Positions 27,265 through 34,652 are shown, counted from the first letter of the stretch. The stretch: 43,288 nucleotides of DNA from Actinomycetes bacterium (GCA_022600605.1 JAHZKD010000259.1:1-43288), one strand, 5' to 3'. Notes: generated by a model not told the origin, from the sequence alone. Translations and numbers: made by a program.

Positions 27265-27929
27265 TGAAGGTAGCGATCGCCGGGGCCGGGGCAGTCGGCC
27301 GTTCCATCGCCCGCGAGCTCGTCGAATTCCATGAAGTCACCCTGATCGACCGTAACCCGGGCCATATCGACGCCGATGCGATCCCAGCGGCCCGCTGGCG
27401 TCTCGGCGACGCCTGCGAAATCAGCCTGCTCGAGTCGATCAAGCTCGAAGAGTACGACGTCGTTATTGCCGCGACCGGCGACGACAAGGCCAACGTGGTT
27501 GTCAGCCTGCTGGCCAAGACCGAGTTCGCCGTCCCCCGCGTTGTGGCCCGAGTCAACGATCCCCGTAATGAATGGCTCTTTGACGAAGCGTGGGGAGTCG
27601 ACGTAGCGGTATCCACCCCCCGGATGCTGGCCTCGCTGGTCGAGGAGGCGGTCTCGGTCGGGGACCTGGTGCGGCTGCTGCAGTTCAGCAAAGGCCAATC
27701 CAGCCTGGTCGAAATCACGTTGCCCGACAACACTCCGTGGGGCGGAAAGCCAGTGAAACGGCTTGAGCTACCCAAGGACGTGGCGCTGGTGGCAATCCTG
27801 CGCGGACCGCGGGTCATTGTCCCCGAAGCTGACGAACCTCTGGAGGGCGGTGACGAACTGCTGTTCGTCGCAGTGACCGAAGTCGAGGGCCAGCTGCGCG
27901 AACTGCTGTTACACCCGCCTCAGCGCTGA
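27264..27929 (+). CDS. ceoC: TrkA-type RCK protein CeoC
   Basis: Encodes 221 residues with the same RCK_N/RCK_C layout as CeoB. The N-terminal fold reads VAIAGAGAVGRSIARELVEF with LIDRNPGHID after it. Then come VIAATGDDKANVVVSLLAKTEFAVPRVVARVND and an RCK_C domain (about 150-215; LVEITLPDNTPWGGKPVKRLELP). CeoB and CeoC probably assemble into a mixed ring that gates or activates a potassium transporter in response to nucleotides. No TrkH/TrkG-type pore gene is visible in the window. The 3' end overlaps the convergent DUF3159 gene by ten bases. Confidence 0.92.
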   Translation: MKVAIAGAGAVGRSIARELVEFHEVTLIDRNPGHIDADAIPAARWRLGDACEISLLESIKLEEYDVVIAATGDDKANVVVSLLAKTEFAVPRVVARVNDPRNEWLFDEAWGVDVAVSTPRMLASLVEEAVSVGDLVRLLQFSKGQSSLVEITLPDNTPWGGKPVKRLELPKDVALVAILRGPRVIVPEADEPLEGGDELLFVAVTEVEGQLRELLLHPPQR

Positions 27930-28660
27930 GAGTCCTCGGCGCGGCTCTGTACTGGCTCGGCGGCATCGGGGGCCGGGTCAGCAGGGTCTGCGACACCGTT
28001 GGCTTCCTGACCGTCGGCTTCATGCTCGTGCAGTGCCCGCTGCGCAGCCCTGATCGCCACGTAGGTCACCAGCGCGGCCACAGCCGTGAGCGGCCAGCCC
28101 ATGGTGATTCGGGCCACCCCCAGCCAACCTGTCTTGTCGGCGTCATAGAGGTGGTGCTGCACAACGAACCGGGAAGCGAACACCGCCACCCATACCAGGG
28201 TGGCCACGTCGTACGCCCGCACAGCCTTCGGCACTCCTCGCCAGCGCCGGTCGTGGGTATTCACCCAGCCCCAGATGTAGCCAACCAGCGGGCGACGGAT
28301 GACGACTGACGTGGTGAACACAACCGCCCAGAACAGCGACATCCAAATCCCGAGTAGGAAATATCCCTTGGAGGCGCCGACCAAGTAAGCGATGAGTGCG
28401 CTGACCCCGACGGCGATGAAGCCCGAAATGGCGGGCTGCAGAGACTCGCGCTGTACTAGCCGCCACACCAGGATGAGGGTCGCCACCGCGAGCGCGGCGA
28501 TGATCGCCGGCATGAGCCCGAACGCCGATGACACCGGTACGAACACCAGGACGGGCAACGACGAGTAGATGAGCCCGCGGATTCCGCCCATCTGTTCGAG
28601 GACAGCCGTCCCGCGGGGTTGTGAAGATTGGTTGTCCGGTCCGGTGCCCGGGTCACTCAC
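27920..28660 (-). CDS. DUF3159 membrane protein (Rv2693c-like)
   Basis: Encodes 246 residues from a GTG at 28660 that overlaps the stop of the upstream OB-fold gene as GTGA. Five or six membrane segments are predicted (about residues 28-210). Family marks include GGIRGLIYSSLPVLVFVP, a long loop RRPLVGYIWGWVNTHDRRWR and GWLGVARITMGWPLTA. The cytoplasmic C-terminal tail is acidic, rich in Ala, Asp and Pro. The function of DUF3159 is unknown. Its tight coupling to a single-stranded nucleic-acid-binding-like gene is conserved in M. tuberculosis (Rv2694c-Rv2693c). Confidence 0.85.
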   Translation of the reverse strand: MSDPGTGPDNQSSQPRGTAVLEQMGGIRGLIYSSLPVLVFVPVSSAFGLMPAIIAALAVATLILVWRLVQRESLQPAISGFIAVGVSALIAYLVGASKGYFLLGIWMSLFWAVVFTTSVVIRRPLVGYIWGWVNTHDRRWRGVPKAVRAYDVATLVWVAVFASRFVVQHHLYDADKTGWLGVARITMGWPLTAVAALVTYVAIRAAQRALHEHEADGQEANGVADPADPAPDAAEPVQSRAEDSQR

Positions 28661-29028
28661 TTTTGAATCTCATAGTGGGGGTTGTAAATCGCCTTGACAC
28701 CGTTGGCCAGATTGCCGACCCTGCCATGCACCTTGAGCATGCGGCCAGACTCGATGCCGGGAATGCGGCGCTGCCCCAGCCAGACAAGCATCACCGAATC
28801 GGTGCCGTCGAACAGTTCGGCCTTCACTCCACCTGCACAGTTCTTGCCGTTGCACTCGACGCTGCGCAAGGTACCGACCATCGTCACCTCTTGGCCGCGC
28901 CGGCAGTCAATCGCCTTCTGCGCGCCGGTGTGGGCAGCTCCGTCGCTGAGCTTCTCCACGTCCAATTGCTCTGGGTCTTCGGTCAACCGACGGGTGAGGC
29001 GCCGAAGATACCCCTGGTCCGCGGCCAT
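28657..29028 (-). CDS. Small OB-fold protein (Rv2694c-like)
   Basis: Encodes 123 residues from the ATG at 29028, which has AGGAG 5 bases upstream; a longer frame to 29067 lacks such a site. Residues 1-30 are a basic helix-rich lead (YLRRLTRRLTEDPEQLD). Residues 40-120 form one OB fold like those of RecG or aminoacyl-tRNA synthetases (GQEVTMVGTLRSVEC, AELFDGTDSVMLVWLGQRRIPGIESGRMLKVHGRV, AIYNPHYEI). Two Cys in VECNGKNCAGG sit in the loop between strands. Nucleic-acid binding is the usual role of this fold but has not been shown from the sequence. It is the first gene of a two-gene operon with the DUF3159 gene. Confidence 0.85.
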   Translation of the reverse strand: MAADQGYLRRLTRRLTEDPEQLDVEKLSDGAAHTGAQKAIDCRRGQEVTMVGTLRSVECNGKNCAGGVKAELFDGTDSVMLVWLGQRRIPGIESGRMLKVHGRVGNLANGVKAIYNPHYEIQK

Positions 29029-29122
29029 GGCTGCTCCTGAACTCTTGTCAATCCACTGTGGATTCACCTAACGAAGGCCACGGTAGACCTCTTGGACCGG
29101 ACACGCCACGTTGAGGTGGCCT

Positions 29123-29138
29123 AATCGCTGCAGCGATT
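29123..29138. promoter_or_regulatory. Perfect 16-bp palindrome, candidate operator
   Basis: AATCGCTGCAGCGATT is a perfect palindrome in the divergent gap between the OB-fold gene (start 29028) and the hydrolase gene (start 29162). Symmetry of this length suggests a dimeric regulator that could control one or both genes. Confidence 0.5.
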
Positions 29139-29149
29139 CCGCAGCGGTG

Positions 29150-29159
29150 CACGATCGTG
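29150..29159. promoter_or_regulatory. 10-bp palindrome CACGATCGTG just before the hydrolase start
   Basis: The palindrome ends two bases before the ATG at 29162 and 11 bases after the longer palindrome. It may be a second operator half or chance. Confidence 0.3.
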
Positions 29160-29161
29160 AC

Positions 29162-29887
29162 ATGGCAGTCAACCTGCAAGGGGTCACCACCGTGCTGCTT
29201 CCCGGCACCGGATCTGACGACAACTTTGTCCACCGGGCATTTTCGACGGCACTACAAGGCGCGGGCGCCGTCGTGGTCACTCCGCCCCCGCAGCCACACC
29301 GGCTGCTCGAGGCCTACCACGACGACCTCAGCAGTGCTGCGCGTGCCGCTGCCCCGTTGCCGATCGCGGTCGGCGGGGTGTCGATCGGTGCTGCCGTCGC
29401 CGCATCGTGGGCGCTGTCGCATCCCGACAGCGTGGTCGCGGTGCTCGCCGCACTGCCCGCATGGACCGGTGCACCCGACGCCGCGCCAGCCGCGCTGGCG
29501 GCCCGTTATTCCGCGGAGCTGCTTCGCCGTGATGGCCTGCTGGCAGCCACCACACAGATGCAGGCCTCGACCCCGAAGTGGCTGGCTGAAGAGTTGACGC
29601 GGTCATGGCTGGGACAATGGCCTTCGTTGCCCGACGCGATGGACGACGCGGCGGGTTATATCGCTCCGAGCATTGGTGATCTTGAGGGCCTGACGGCGCC
29701 GATGGGCGTAGTTTCTGCCACCGACGACCCGGTGCACCCGATGGAGGTCGGCATCGAATGGGCCTCGGCCGCCGCGTGTGCCTCGCTGCGCACCGTGACA
29801 CTCGATCAGATCGGGAACAACCCTGCTGTCCTGGGCGCGCAGTGCCTGGCTGCTCTGTGGGACGCCGAGGACCCGGCTAGCGGCTAG
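29162..29887 (+). CDS. Alpha/beta-hydrolase-fold protein (Rv2695-like)
   Basis: Encodes 241 residues from the ATG at 29162. The nucleophile elbow GGVSIGAAVAASWALSHP fits G-x-S-x-G with Ser in GVSIG (about residue 80). An acidic residue is available in SATDDPVHP (about 195). The usual His near the C terminus, normally in a G-H-x-x sequence, is not evident: the matching position reads DQIGNNPAVLG. The protein is cytoplasmic without a signal. The substrate is unknown. Its stop codon and that of the convergent DUF3710 gene share the palindrome CTAG (29884-29887). Confidence 0.8.
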   Translation: MAVNLQGVTTVLLPGTGSDDNFVHRAFSTALQGAGAVVVTPPPQPHRLLEAYHDDLSSAARAAAPLPIAVGGVSIGAAVAASWALSHPDSVVAVLAALPAWTGAPDAAPAALAARYSAELLRRDGLLAATTQMQASTPKWLAEELTRSWLGQWPSLPDAMDDAAGYIAPSIGDLEGLTAPMGVVSATDDPVHPMEVGIEWASAAACASLRTVTLDQIGNNPAVLGAQCLAALWDAEDPASG

Positions 29888-30627
29888 CCCCCGGTGATGG
29901 TGCGCAGCTGCTGCATCGCAGACCCCTGCGTGGTGCGCCGCGCCGTTGGCTGCTGCTGCTGGGGCGGTGTGGGCTGCTGCGCGGCGGCCTGCTCGGTCGC
30001 AGCGCGAAGTTGTTCGGCCATCGGCTCAGGCAGCTCGATCGGCAACGGAGTGCGCACCGGCATAGGGGTATCGCCGCGTCTCACAACGGTGTCTGCCAGA
30101 GCATCTCGAGCTTGTTCGGCCAGGGCGTCGATGCGGTCGTGGGGCCCACTGACCACGCAGCGGATCATCCATCGGTATCCGTCTACGCCGATGAAACGCA
30201 CTACTCCCGCATTCTCGGCGCCGACGCCGATGACTTCGCGACCCCAGGGACCATCCTCGATGCTGACTTTGGGGACGTCCTTGCGCAGAGAATCGGCCAA
30301 CTCGGCGGCGACTTCGCGCCAAAGGCCAGCGGACTTCGGTGCGGCGTACGCCGCGACAGTGAAGCGGCCGTTGGGGGTCACCACCCACACAGCACTGGGA
30401 ACTCCGGTGTTGCCGAGTTCGACCTGCACCTGCCCGGCGTCGGGCATGGGGACCAACACCGAGCCCAGGTCTAGCCTGGCAACGGCGGCGACCGCGGGAT
30501 CGTCGAAATCGTCGATGTCAAACGGCCCCTCAAGCTCGTCGCTTGGGGCTGCCTCCACAACAGGAGTCTCAGAACTTTCGTTGCTGTCTTTGCTGTCTTT
30601 GCGTCGTCTTCTCAGTGCCATTTTCAC
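29884..30627 (-). CDS. DUF3710 family protein (Rv2696c-like)
   Basis: Encodes 247 residues from a GTG at 30627 whose first bases overlap the dut stop as GTGA; an ATG at 30621 is also possible. It begins with a strongly basic stretch ([12 protein letters not shown]) followed by an acidic region. The DUF3710 core (about 50-205) reads [49 protein letters not shown] and [18 protein letters not shown]. The C-terminal tail is Gln/Pro/Thr-rich. No membrane segment or catalytic motif is seen, and the function is unknown. The pairing dut-DUF3710 is conserved in actinobacteria. Confidence 0.85.
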   Translation of the reverse strand: MKMALRRRRKDSKDSNESSETPVVEAAPSDELEGPFDIDDFDDPAVAAVARLDLGSVLVPMPDAGQVQVELGNTGVPSAVWVVTPNGRFTVAAYAAPKSAGLWREVAAELADSLRKDVPKVSIEDGPWGREVIGVGAENAGVVRFIGVDGYRWMIRCVVSGPHDRIDALAEQARDALADTVVRRGDTPMPVRTPLPIELPEPMAEQLRAATEQAAAQQPTPPQQQQPTARRTTQGSAMQQLRTITGG

Positions 30628-31088
30628 AAACTCGCATGTCCGCCGGAGGAACCGTGGCCGTCGTCGCCACGGGTTGTGTCGGCCAAACCGGCCTCGTCGA
30701 AGGACGACACCTCGACCAAACTGGGTAATTCCACTCGCTGCACGAGCAGTTGGGCTATCCGGTCTCCACGACGAACGACGATCGGGATGCCGGGGTCGAG
30801 GTTGATCAGAGCGATCTTGATCTCGCCTCGGTAGCCCGCGTCGATGGTGCCGGGGCTGTTCACAATCGAAAGCCCCACGCGGGCAGCCAGACCCGAGCGC
30901 GGGTGCACAAGACCAACCATGCCCATCGGGATCGCCACCGCCACCCCGGTCGACACGAGCGCCCGCTCACCGGGTGCCAGCTCAAGGTCCTGTGCGCTGT
31001 AGAGGTCAACTCCGGCGTCGCCGTCGTGGGCCCGACTTGGCAGCGGCAGGCTGCGATCCAGTCGCACTACCGCCAGAGAGGTCGACAC
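30624..31088 (-). CDS. dut: dUTP diphosphatase
   Basis: Encodes 154 residues from the GTG at 31088, matching the usual length; the frame extends 16 codons upstream without homology. The trimeric enzyme hydrolyses dUTP to dUMP and diphosphate, keeping uracil out of DNA and feeding thymidylate synthesis. All five motifs are visible: [36 protein letters not shown] and the C-terminal arm [15 protein letters not shown]. The last motif folds over the active site of a neighbouring subunit. It is translationally coupled to the DUF3710 gene and divergent from the DUF3093 gene with a gap of only 25 bases. Confidence 0.96.
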   Translation of the reverse strand: MSTSLAVVRLDRSLPLPSRAHDGDAGVDLYSAQDLELAPGERALVSTGVAVAIPMGMVGLVHPRSGLAARVGLSIVNSPGTIDAGYRGEIKIALINLDPGIPIVVRRGDRIAQLLVQRVELPSLVEVSSFDEAGLADTTRGDDGHGSSGGHASL

Positions 31089-31096
31089 GACGTCAG

Positions 31097-31102
31097 AGAT
31101 TA
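31097..31102 (-). promoter_or_regulatory. Predicted -10 hexamer TAATCT for dut
   Basis: On the minus strand TAATCT ends 8 bases before the GTG at 31088. It shares two bases (31101-31102) with the plus-strand -10 of the DUF3093 gene. Confidence 0.5.
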
Positions 31103-31106
31103 CCCT
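31101..31106 (+). promoter_or_regulatory. Predicted -10 hexamer TACCCT for the DUF3093 gene
   Basis: TACCCT ends 7 bases before the GTG at 31114. It overlaps the dut -10 hexamer, so both promoters cannot melt independently. Confidence 0.5.
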
Positions 31107-31113
31107 TGGCCTC

Positions 31114-31590
31114 GTGTCCGACACGCGCGCCACCACACAAACCGTTCGCTATCGCGAACAGCTGCGGGTCCCGTGGTGGTGGTGGCCGCTGGCTCTGGCG
31201 CTGGCAGCCCTGATCGCGCTTGAAGTAAACCAGGGTGTCAGGGCGCTGCCGAACTGGTTGCCGTTCGCGGTGTTGCTTCCGGTGGCGGCCATCGTGCTCA
31301 TCTGGCTCGGCAGGACCGAGCTGCAAGTCATCAGCAGCGACCGCGGAACCGAGCTGTGGATCGGCGGCGCCCACCTTCCGGTGGCCGTCATTGCGCGGAC
31401 GGCCGAAGTGCCCCGCAGCGCCAAGTCCGCAGCGCTGGGCCGACAACTTGACCCGGCCGCCTACATCGTGCACCGGGGATGGGTCGGCCCGATGGTTCTC
31501 CTGGTTCTCGACGATCCCGACGATCCGACCCCGTACTGGCTGATCAGTGCCAAACACCCGGACAAGGTGCTCGCAGCGCTTAACGCCTAG
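31114..31590 (+). CDS. DUF3093 membrane protein (Rv2698-like)
   Basis: Encodes 158 residues from the GTG at 31114. Two membrane helices (about 20-66; [18 protein letters not shown] and [18 protein letters not shown]) form a hairpin and are followed by a small soluble domain. That domain reads [21 protein letters not shown], then [23 protein letters not shown] and [16 protein letters not shown]. This matches DUF3093, an actinobacterial family of unknown function. The C-terminal domain is probably cytoplasmic. It converges with the DUF4193 gene, 14 bases away. Confidence 0.85.
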   Translation: MSDTRATTQTVRYREQLRVPWWWWPLALALAALIALEVNQGVRALPNWLPFAVLLPVAAIVLIWLGRTELQVISSDRGTELWIGGAHLPVAVIARTAEVPRSAKSAALGRQLDPAAYIVHRGWVGPMVLLVLDDPDDPTPYWLISAKHPDKVLAALNA

Positions 31591-31604
31591 GCGCGGGCGA
31601 TAGG

Positions 31605-31907
31605 TCAGGCGCCGCAATCGGTACAGATCTTCATGCCGTTCTTCTCGCTGGCGAGACGGCTGCGGTGGTGGACCAGAAAGCAGCTTGAGCAGGTGAACTC
31701 GTCGGCCTGCTTGGGAACTACCCGCACCGAGAGCTCCTCACCGGACAAGTCAGCGCCGGGCAACTCGAAGGACTCCGCAGATTCAGATTCGTCGACGTCG
31801 ACCACCGCAGACTGCGCTTCATTGCGTCGCGCTTTTAGTTCCTCAAGTGAATCCTCGGAAACGTCGTCGGTCTCGGTGCGCCGTGGGGCGTCGTAGTCAG
31901 TGGCCAT
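31605..31907 (-). CDS. DUF4193 small zinc-ribbon protein (Rv2699c-like)
   Basis: Encodes 100 residues from the ATG at 31907, preceded by a purine-rich GGAGGGG; a longer upstream frame is not supported. The N-terminal two thirds are acidic and probably disordered (DDVSEDSLEELKARRNE, VDVDESESAES). The C terminus carries two CxxC knuckles, FTCSSCFLVHHRSRLA and ICTDCGA, spaced as in a zinc ribbon. DUF4193 proteins are near-universal in actinobacteria, often next to dut or sigA, and may contact RNA polymerase or nucleic acids, but this is inference. A CRP-type site lies in the divergent gap shared with cei. Confidence 0.9.
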   Translation of the reverse strand: MATDYDAPRRTETDDVSEDSLEELKARRNEAQSAVVDVDESESAESFELPGADLSGEELSVRVVPKQADEFTCSSCFLVHHRSRLASEKNGMKICTDCGA

Positions 31908-32002
31908 TCCTGTCCCCTCCGTCAAGCAAGTGCAGCAGTGCTTTGTACCAGCGTCGAACGCATCCGCCAACCGATTCGTGCCCTTATTGCCCAGGGTTGT
32001 TA

Positions 32003-32018
32003 TGTGATTTACGTCACA
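32003..32018. promoter_or_regulatory. Consensus CRP/GlxR box between the DUF4193 gene and cei
   Basis: TGTGATTTACGTCACA is a perfect TGTGA-N6-TCACA match and also fits the GlxR form TGTGANNTANNTCACA. Its centre is about 62 bases before the predicted cei transcript start, a classical class I activator position, and about 100 bases before the DUF4193 start codon. Confidence 0.75.
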
Positions 32019-32059
32019 GTTACCTCGTCGGGGGGCGGAACCCCTGGCCACACTGGCCT

Positions 32060-32065
32060 TAGAGT
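32060..32065 (+). promoter_or_regulatory. Predicted -10 hexamer TAGAGT, leaderless layout, for cei
   Basis: TAGAGT ends 7 bases before the GTG at 32073, and the -35 region is poor, as expected for an activator-dependent promoter. Confidence 0.4.
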
Positions 32066-32072
32066 GCACATC

Positions 32073-32732
32073 GTGGTAGCGCAAATCACCGACCGTACGG
32101 CGGCGTTCGACAAGCACGGACGCCCGTTCCGCCGCCGGAACTTTGTCCCCGTCGTCGTGTTGTTCTCATGCCTGGCGATGGTGACTCTGCTCATCTGGGT
32201 GATCGCTCTGTCGCGCCCCCCCGACATCCGGGAGGCCGCGGTCTGCAACCCACCCCCCGCGCCGGCAGATTCCGACTCGCCCAGAGTGGAGCTCGGCGAG
32301 CAGGTGTCCCGCGAAGAGATGGTCGATGTCACTCCCGCCAAACTCGCCGACACCGAGGTCCGGGTGCTCAACGCCAGCCGGCAGGGCGGGCAGGCCGCCG
32401 ATGTCGCCAGCGCACTGCGTGACGTGGGCTTCACTGATCTCCAGGCCGCCAACGACTCGATCTACGAGACAGCGCGGCTGGAATGCCAGGGCCAGATCCG
32501 GTTCGGGCCCGCCGGTCGCGCCACGGCAGCGGCGGTTTGGCTGGTGGCCCCGTGCACGGAACTGTTCCAGGATGACCGCAGCGACGAAAGCGTCGACCTG
32601 GCCCTCGGTACTGACTTCGGCGGGCTGAGCCACAGCGACGACATCGATACCGTGCTCGCGAGCCTGCTGCCCGATGCCACCGCGCCGGCCGAACCGGCAT
32701 TGCTGTCCAAAATCCACAATGGAGCCTGCTGA
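32073..32732 (+). CDS. cei: Envelope integrity protein Cei (LytR_C domain)
   Basis: Encodes 219 residues from the GTG at 32073, which gives the N terminus MVAQITD seen in mycobacterial homologues. A short basic cytoplasmic stretch (AFDKHGRPFRRRNF) precedes one membrane helix (about 25-47). The extracytoplasmic part holds a LytR_C domain (about 85-190; VRVLNASRQGGQAADVASAL, CQGQIRFG, LVAPCTELF) and four Cys that could form two disulfides. The M. tuberculosis orthologue Rv2700 is needed for normal cell-envelope permeability. It converges with suhB, 32 bases away. Confidence 0.9.
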   Translation: MVAQITDRTAAFDKHGRPFRRRNFVPVVVLFSCLAMVTLLIWVIALSRPPDIREAAVCNPPPAPADSDSPRVELGEQVSREEMVDVTPAKLADTEVRVLNASRQGGQAADVASALRDVGFTDLQAANDSIYETARLECQGQIRFGPAGRATAAAVWLVAPCTELFQDDRSDESVDLALGTDFGGLSHSDDIDTVLASLLPDATAPAEPALLSKIHNGAC

Positions 32733-32764
32733 GCCACAGCACAGGGCTGCCAGCTGTTGCGGCG

Positions 32765-33628
32765 CTATCTCGCGCCACACCGTGCCAGCATGTCGTCGAA
32801 GGCTGCGCTGATCCCGGGCGCCGCGGCCACCACCAGACCGGCGCCCACGTTCGGCTCCGGGGCGCGCACCACCGCGCCCGCCTCGCTGGCGATGAGGGCC
32901 CCGGCGGCCCAGTCCCACACCTGGACGCCATCTTCGTAGTAGGCGTCGAGCCTGGCCGCGGCCACCATGCACAGATCCAGCGCACAGGAGCCGATCCGGC
33001 GCAGGTCACGCACCTCCGGGAGCAGCCTGGCCACGACCTCGCCCTGCCGCCTGCGGCGATCGGGATGATAGGCGAAGCCTGTGCCTACCAGAGCAGACGG
33101 CAAGTCGGCGAGAGCGCTGCAGCGCAGCTCAGCGACGACACCGTCACGTCGCAGCCTAGAACCCTGACCCAGGGCCGCCGAAAACACGGCGCCGGCAGCA
33201 ACGTCGGCCACTGCGCCGGCCACCGAGACGCCGTCACGCTGCACGCCCACCGACACCGCATACGCCTCGATCCCGTACAGGAAGTTCACCGTGCCGTCGA
33301 TGGGATCAAGCACCCAAGTGAGCTGCCCATCCGCAGAGCCAGCTGGTCCGCCTTCCTCTTCGCCGAGGATTCGTTCACCTGGGCGGAGTTCAGCGAGCCG
33401 GTTCCGCAACAGCCGTTCGGTCTCGGTGTCGACCACAGTCACGGGGTCGGTCGGCGTGCTCTTGAAACTCACGGCATGCACATCCGCTAACCCCGCCTCG
33501 CCGGCCCTCGCGGCTGCACCGGTGCCGAAAACCTCGATCCGGCGTCGTCTGACAAACGTTGCCGCCTCTGACGCCAGCTGTTCGGCCACCGAACGAAGCA
33601 GCGCGGGATCGGTGTCGCTTCCAGTCAC
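32765..33628 (-). CDS. suhB: Inositol monophosphatase family protein SuhB
   Basis: Encodes 287 residues from the GTG at 33628. The frame continues about 100 codons upstream, but that stretch is antisense to ppgK. The Mg2+-dependent phosphatase motifs are complete: GEEEGG, WVLDPIDGTVNFLYG and VQVWDWAAGALIASEAG. The enzyme removes phosphate from inositol 1-phosphate, which supplies inositol for phosphatidylinositol and mycothiol in mycobacteria. PTDPVTVVDTETERLL near residue 55 is also conserved. The protein is cytoplasmic. It is divergent from ppgK with a 136-base gap. Confidence 0.93.
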   Translation of the reverse strand: MTGSDTDPALLRSVAEQLASEAATFVRRRRIEVFGTGAAARAGEAGLADVHAVSFKSTPTDPVTVVDTETERLLRNRLAELRPGERILGEEEGGPAGSADGQLTWVLDPIDGTVNFLYGIEAYAVSVGVQRDGVSVAGAVADVAAGAVFSAALGQGSRLRRDGVVAELRCSALADLPSALVGTGFAYHPDRRRRQGEVVARLLPEVRDLRRIGSCALDLCMVAAARLDAYYEDGVQVWDWAAGALIASEAGAVVRAPEPNVGAGLVVAAAPGISAAFDDMLARCGAR

Positions 33629-33704
33629 GCGCCCATCGCAACACATCGGCGGACCAAAGGCTGAGCGGGATGGCCGACCGGGCACCTGCGAATTAGCGAG
33701 CCGA

Positions 33705-33710
33705 TAGGGT
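33705..33710 (+). promoter_or_regulatory. Possible -10 hexamer TAGGGT for ppgK
   Basis: TAGGGT fits TANNNT and would give a leader of about 48 bases before the ATG at 33765. No good -35 is seen. Confidence 0.25.
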
Positions 33711-33764
33711 ATGGAGCGCACATCAGCTGCTTCGTGGCCGCCGACCTGCGCAGAGGAGCTCTTC

Positions 33765-34568
33765 ATGACCGCCAGCGATCCACCTGATACTGACATCGAC
33801 CGCCCAGGGCAGCGCCGCGGGTTCGGCGTCGACGTCGGCGGCAGCGGCGTCAAGGGCGGCATCGTGGACCTCGACACCGGCCTGTTGATCGGTGACCGTT
33901 TCAAACTGCTCACCCCCAAGCCGGCCACGCCCGACGCGGTCGCCCAGACCATCGCCGATGTCGTCGGACACTTCGGGTGGGAAGGCCCCCTAGGGGTGAC
34001 CTACCCCGGCGTGGTCACAGAAGGCATCGTGCGTACGGCCGCCAACGTGGACAAAGGCTGGATCGGCGCCAACGTCCAAGAGGTCATCGGCGCAGCACTG
34101 GGCGGCCGACACGTCACCGTGCTCAACGACGCCGATGCGGCCGGACTCGCCGAGGAGAAATTCGGCGCGGGCCGAGAAAACACGGGCGTCATCGTGCTCT
34201 TGACGTTCGGCACAGGAATCGGCTCAGCGGTCATCCACAACGGGGCACTTCTGCCCAACACCGAGTTCGGTCACCTCGAGGTCGACGGCAAGGAGGCCGA
34301 ACACCGGGCGGCAAGTTCAGTCAAAGAACGCGAGGATTGGGGCTACCGTCGCTGGACCGAGGAAGTCACCAAAGTGCTGGTGGCCATCGAGAACGCGATC
34401 TGGCCCGACTTGTTCATCGCCGGCGGCGGCATCAGCCGTAAGGCACCAAAATGGGTTCCACTACTCAAGAACCGCACACCGGTGGTCGCGGCGGCTCTGC
34501 AGAACTCCGCGGGCATCGTCGGCGCCGCGATGGCGGGCGACACCGACATCACCGCCACCCGCGGGTAA
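33765..34568 (+). CDS. ppgK: Polyphosphate glucokinase
   Basis: Encodes 267 residues from the ATG at 33765, which follows AGAGGAG at a good distance. The enzyme is a ROK-family kinase that phosphorylates glucose using inorganic polyphosphate or ATP. The phosphate-binding loop GFGVDVGGSGVKGGIVD is at residues 18-34. The sugar-binding TYPGVVTEGIV and LNDADAAGLAE, and the second phosphate loop LLTFGTGIGSAVIHNG, are all present, as is the EFGHLEVDG motif. An intrinsic terminator follows the stop, so sigA is transcribed from its own promoter. The order suhB-ppgK-sigA is conserved in mycobacteria. Confidence 0.95.
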   Translation: MTASDPPDTDIDRPGQRRGFGVDVGGSGVKGGIVDLDTGLLIGDRFKLLTPKPATPDAVAQTIADVVGHFGWEGPLGVTYPGVVTEGIVRTAANVDKGWIGANVQEVIGAALGGRHVTVLNDADAAGLAEEKFGAGRENTGVIVLLTFGTGIGSAVIHNGALLPNTEFGHLEVDGKEAEHRAASSVKEREDWGYRRWTEEVTKVLVAIENAIWPDLFIAGGGISRKAPKWVPLLKNRTPVVAAALQNSAGIVGAAMAGDTDITATRG

Positions 34569-34580
34569 CAGTCCCCGTTC

Positions 34581-34613
34581 GGCTCTTCCGGCGCGCCGGA
34601 GGAGCCCAATTTT
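34581..34613 (+). terminator. Intrinsic terminator after ppgK
   Basis: Arms 34581-34593 and 34594-34606 pair over 13 positions with one G-U pair and no spare loop bases, so the central GCGC will form the turn. CAATTTT follows. It starts 12 bases after the ppgK stop. Confidence 0.75.
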
Positions 34614-34646
34614 GCCGCTCTGCGCGGCGCCCGCTCGCACTGTCGT

Positions 34647-34652
34647 TACAAT
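34647..34652 (+). promoter_or_regulatory. Possible sigA promoter -10 hexamer TACAAT
   Basis: TACAAT is the best -10 match between the ppgK terminator and sigA and would give a leader of roughly 125 bases. A -35 hexamer is not clear. Confidence 0.35.

Noticed and set aside
26593..27929. Search for a TrkH/KtrB pore gene beside ceoB-ceoC
   Set aside because: No protein with the pore-loop repeats of that family is encoded in the window.
33629..33952. N-terminal extension of suhB by 108 codons
   Set aside because: The extension is antisense to the ppgK leader and coding region, and homologues start at the equivalent of 33628.
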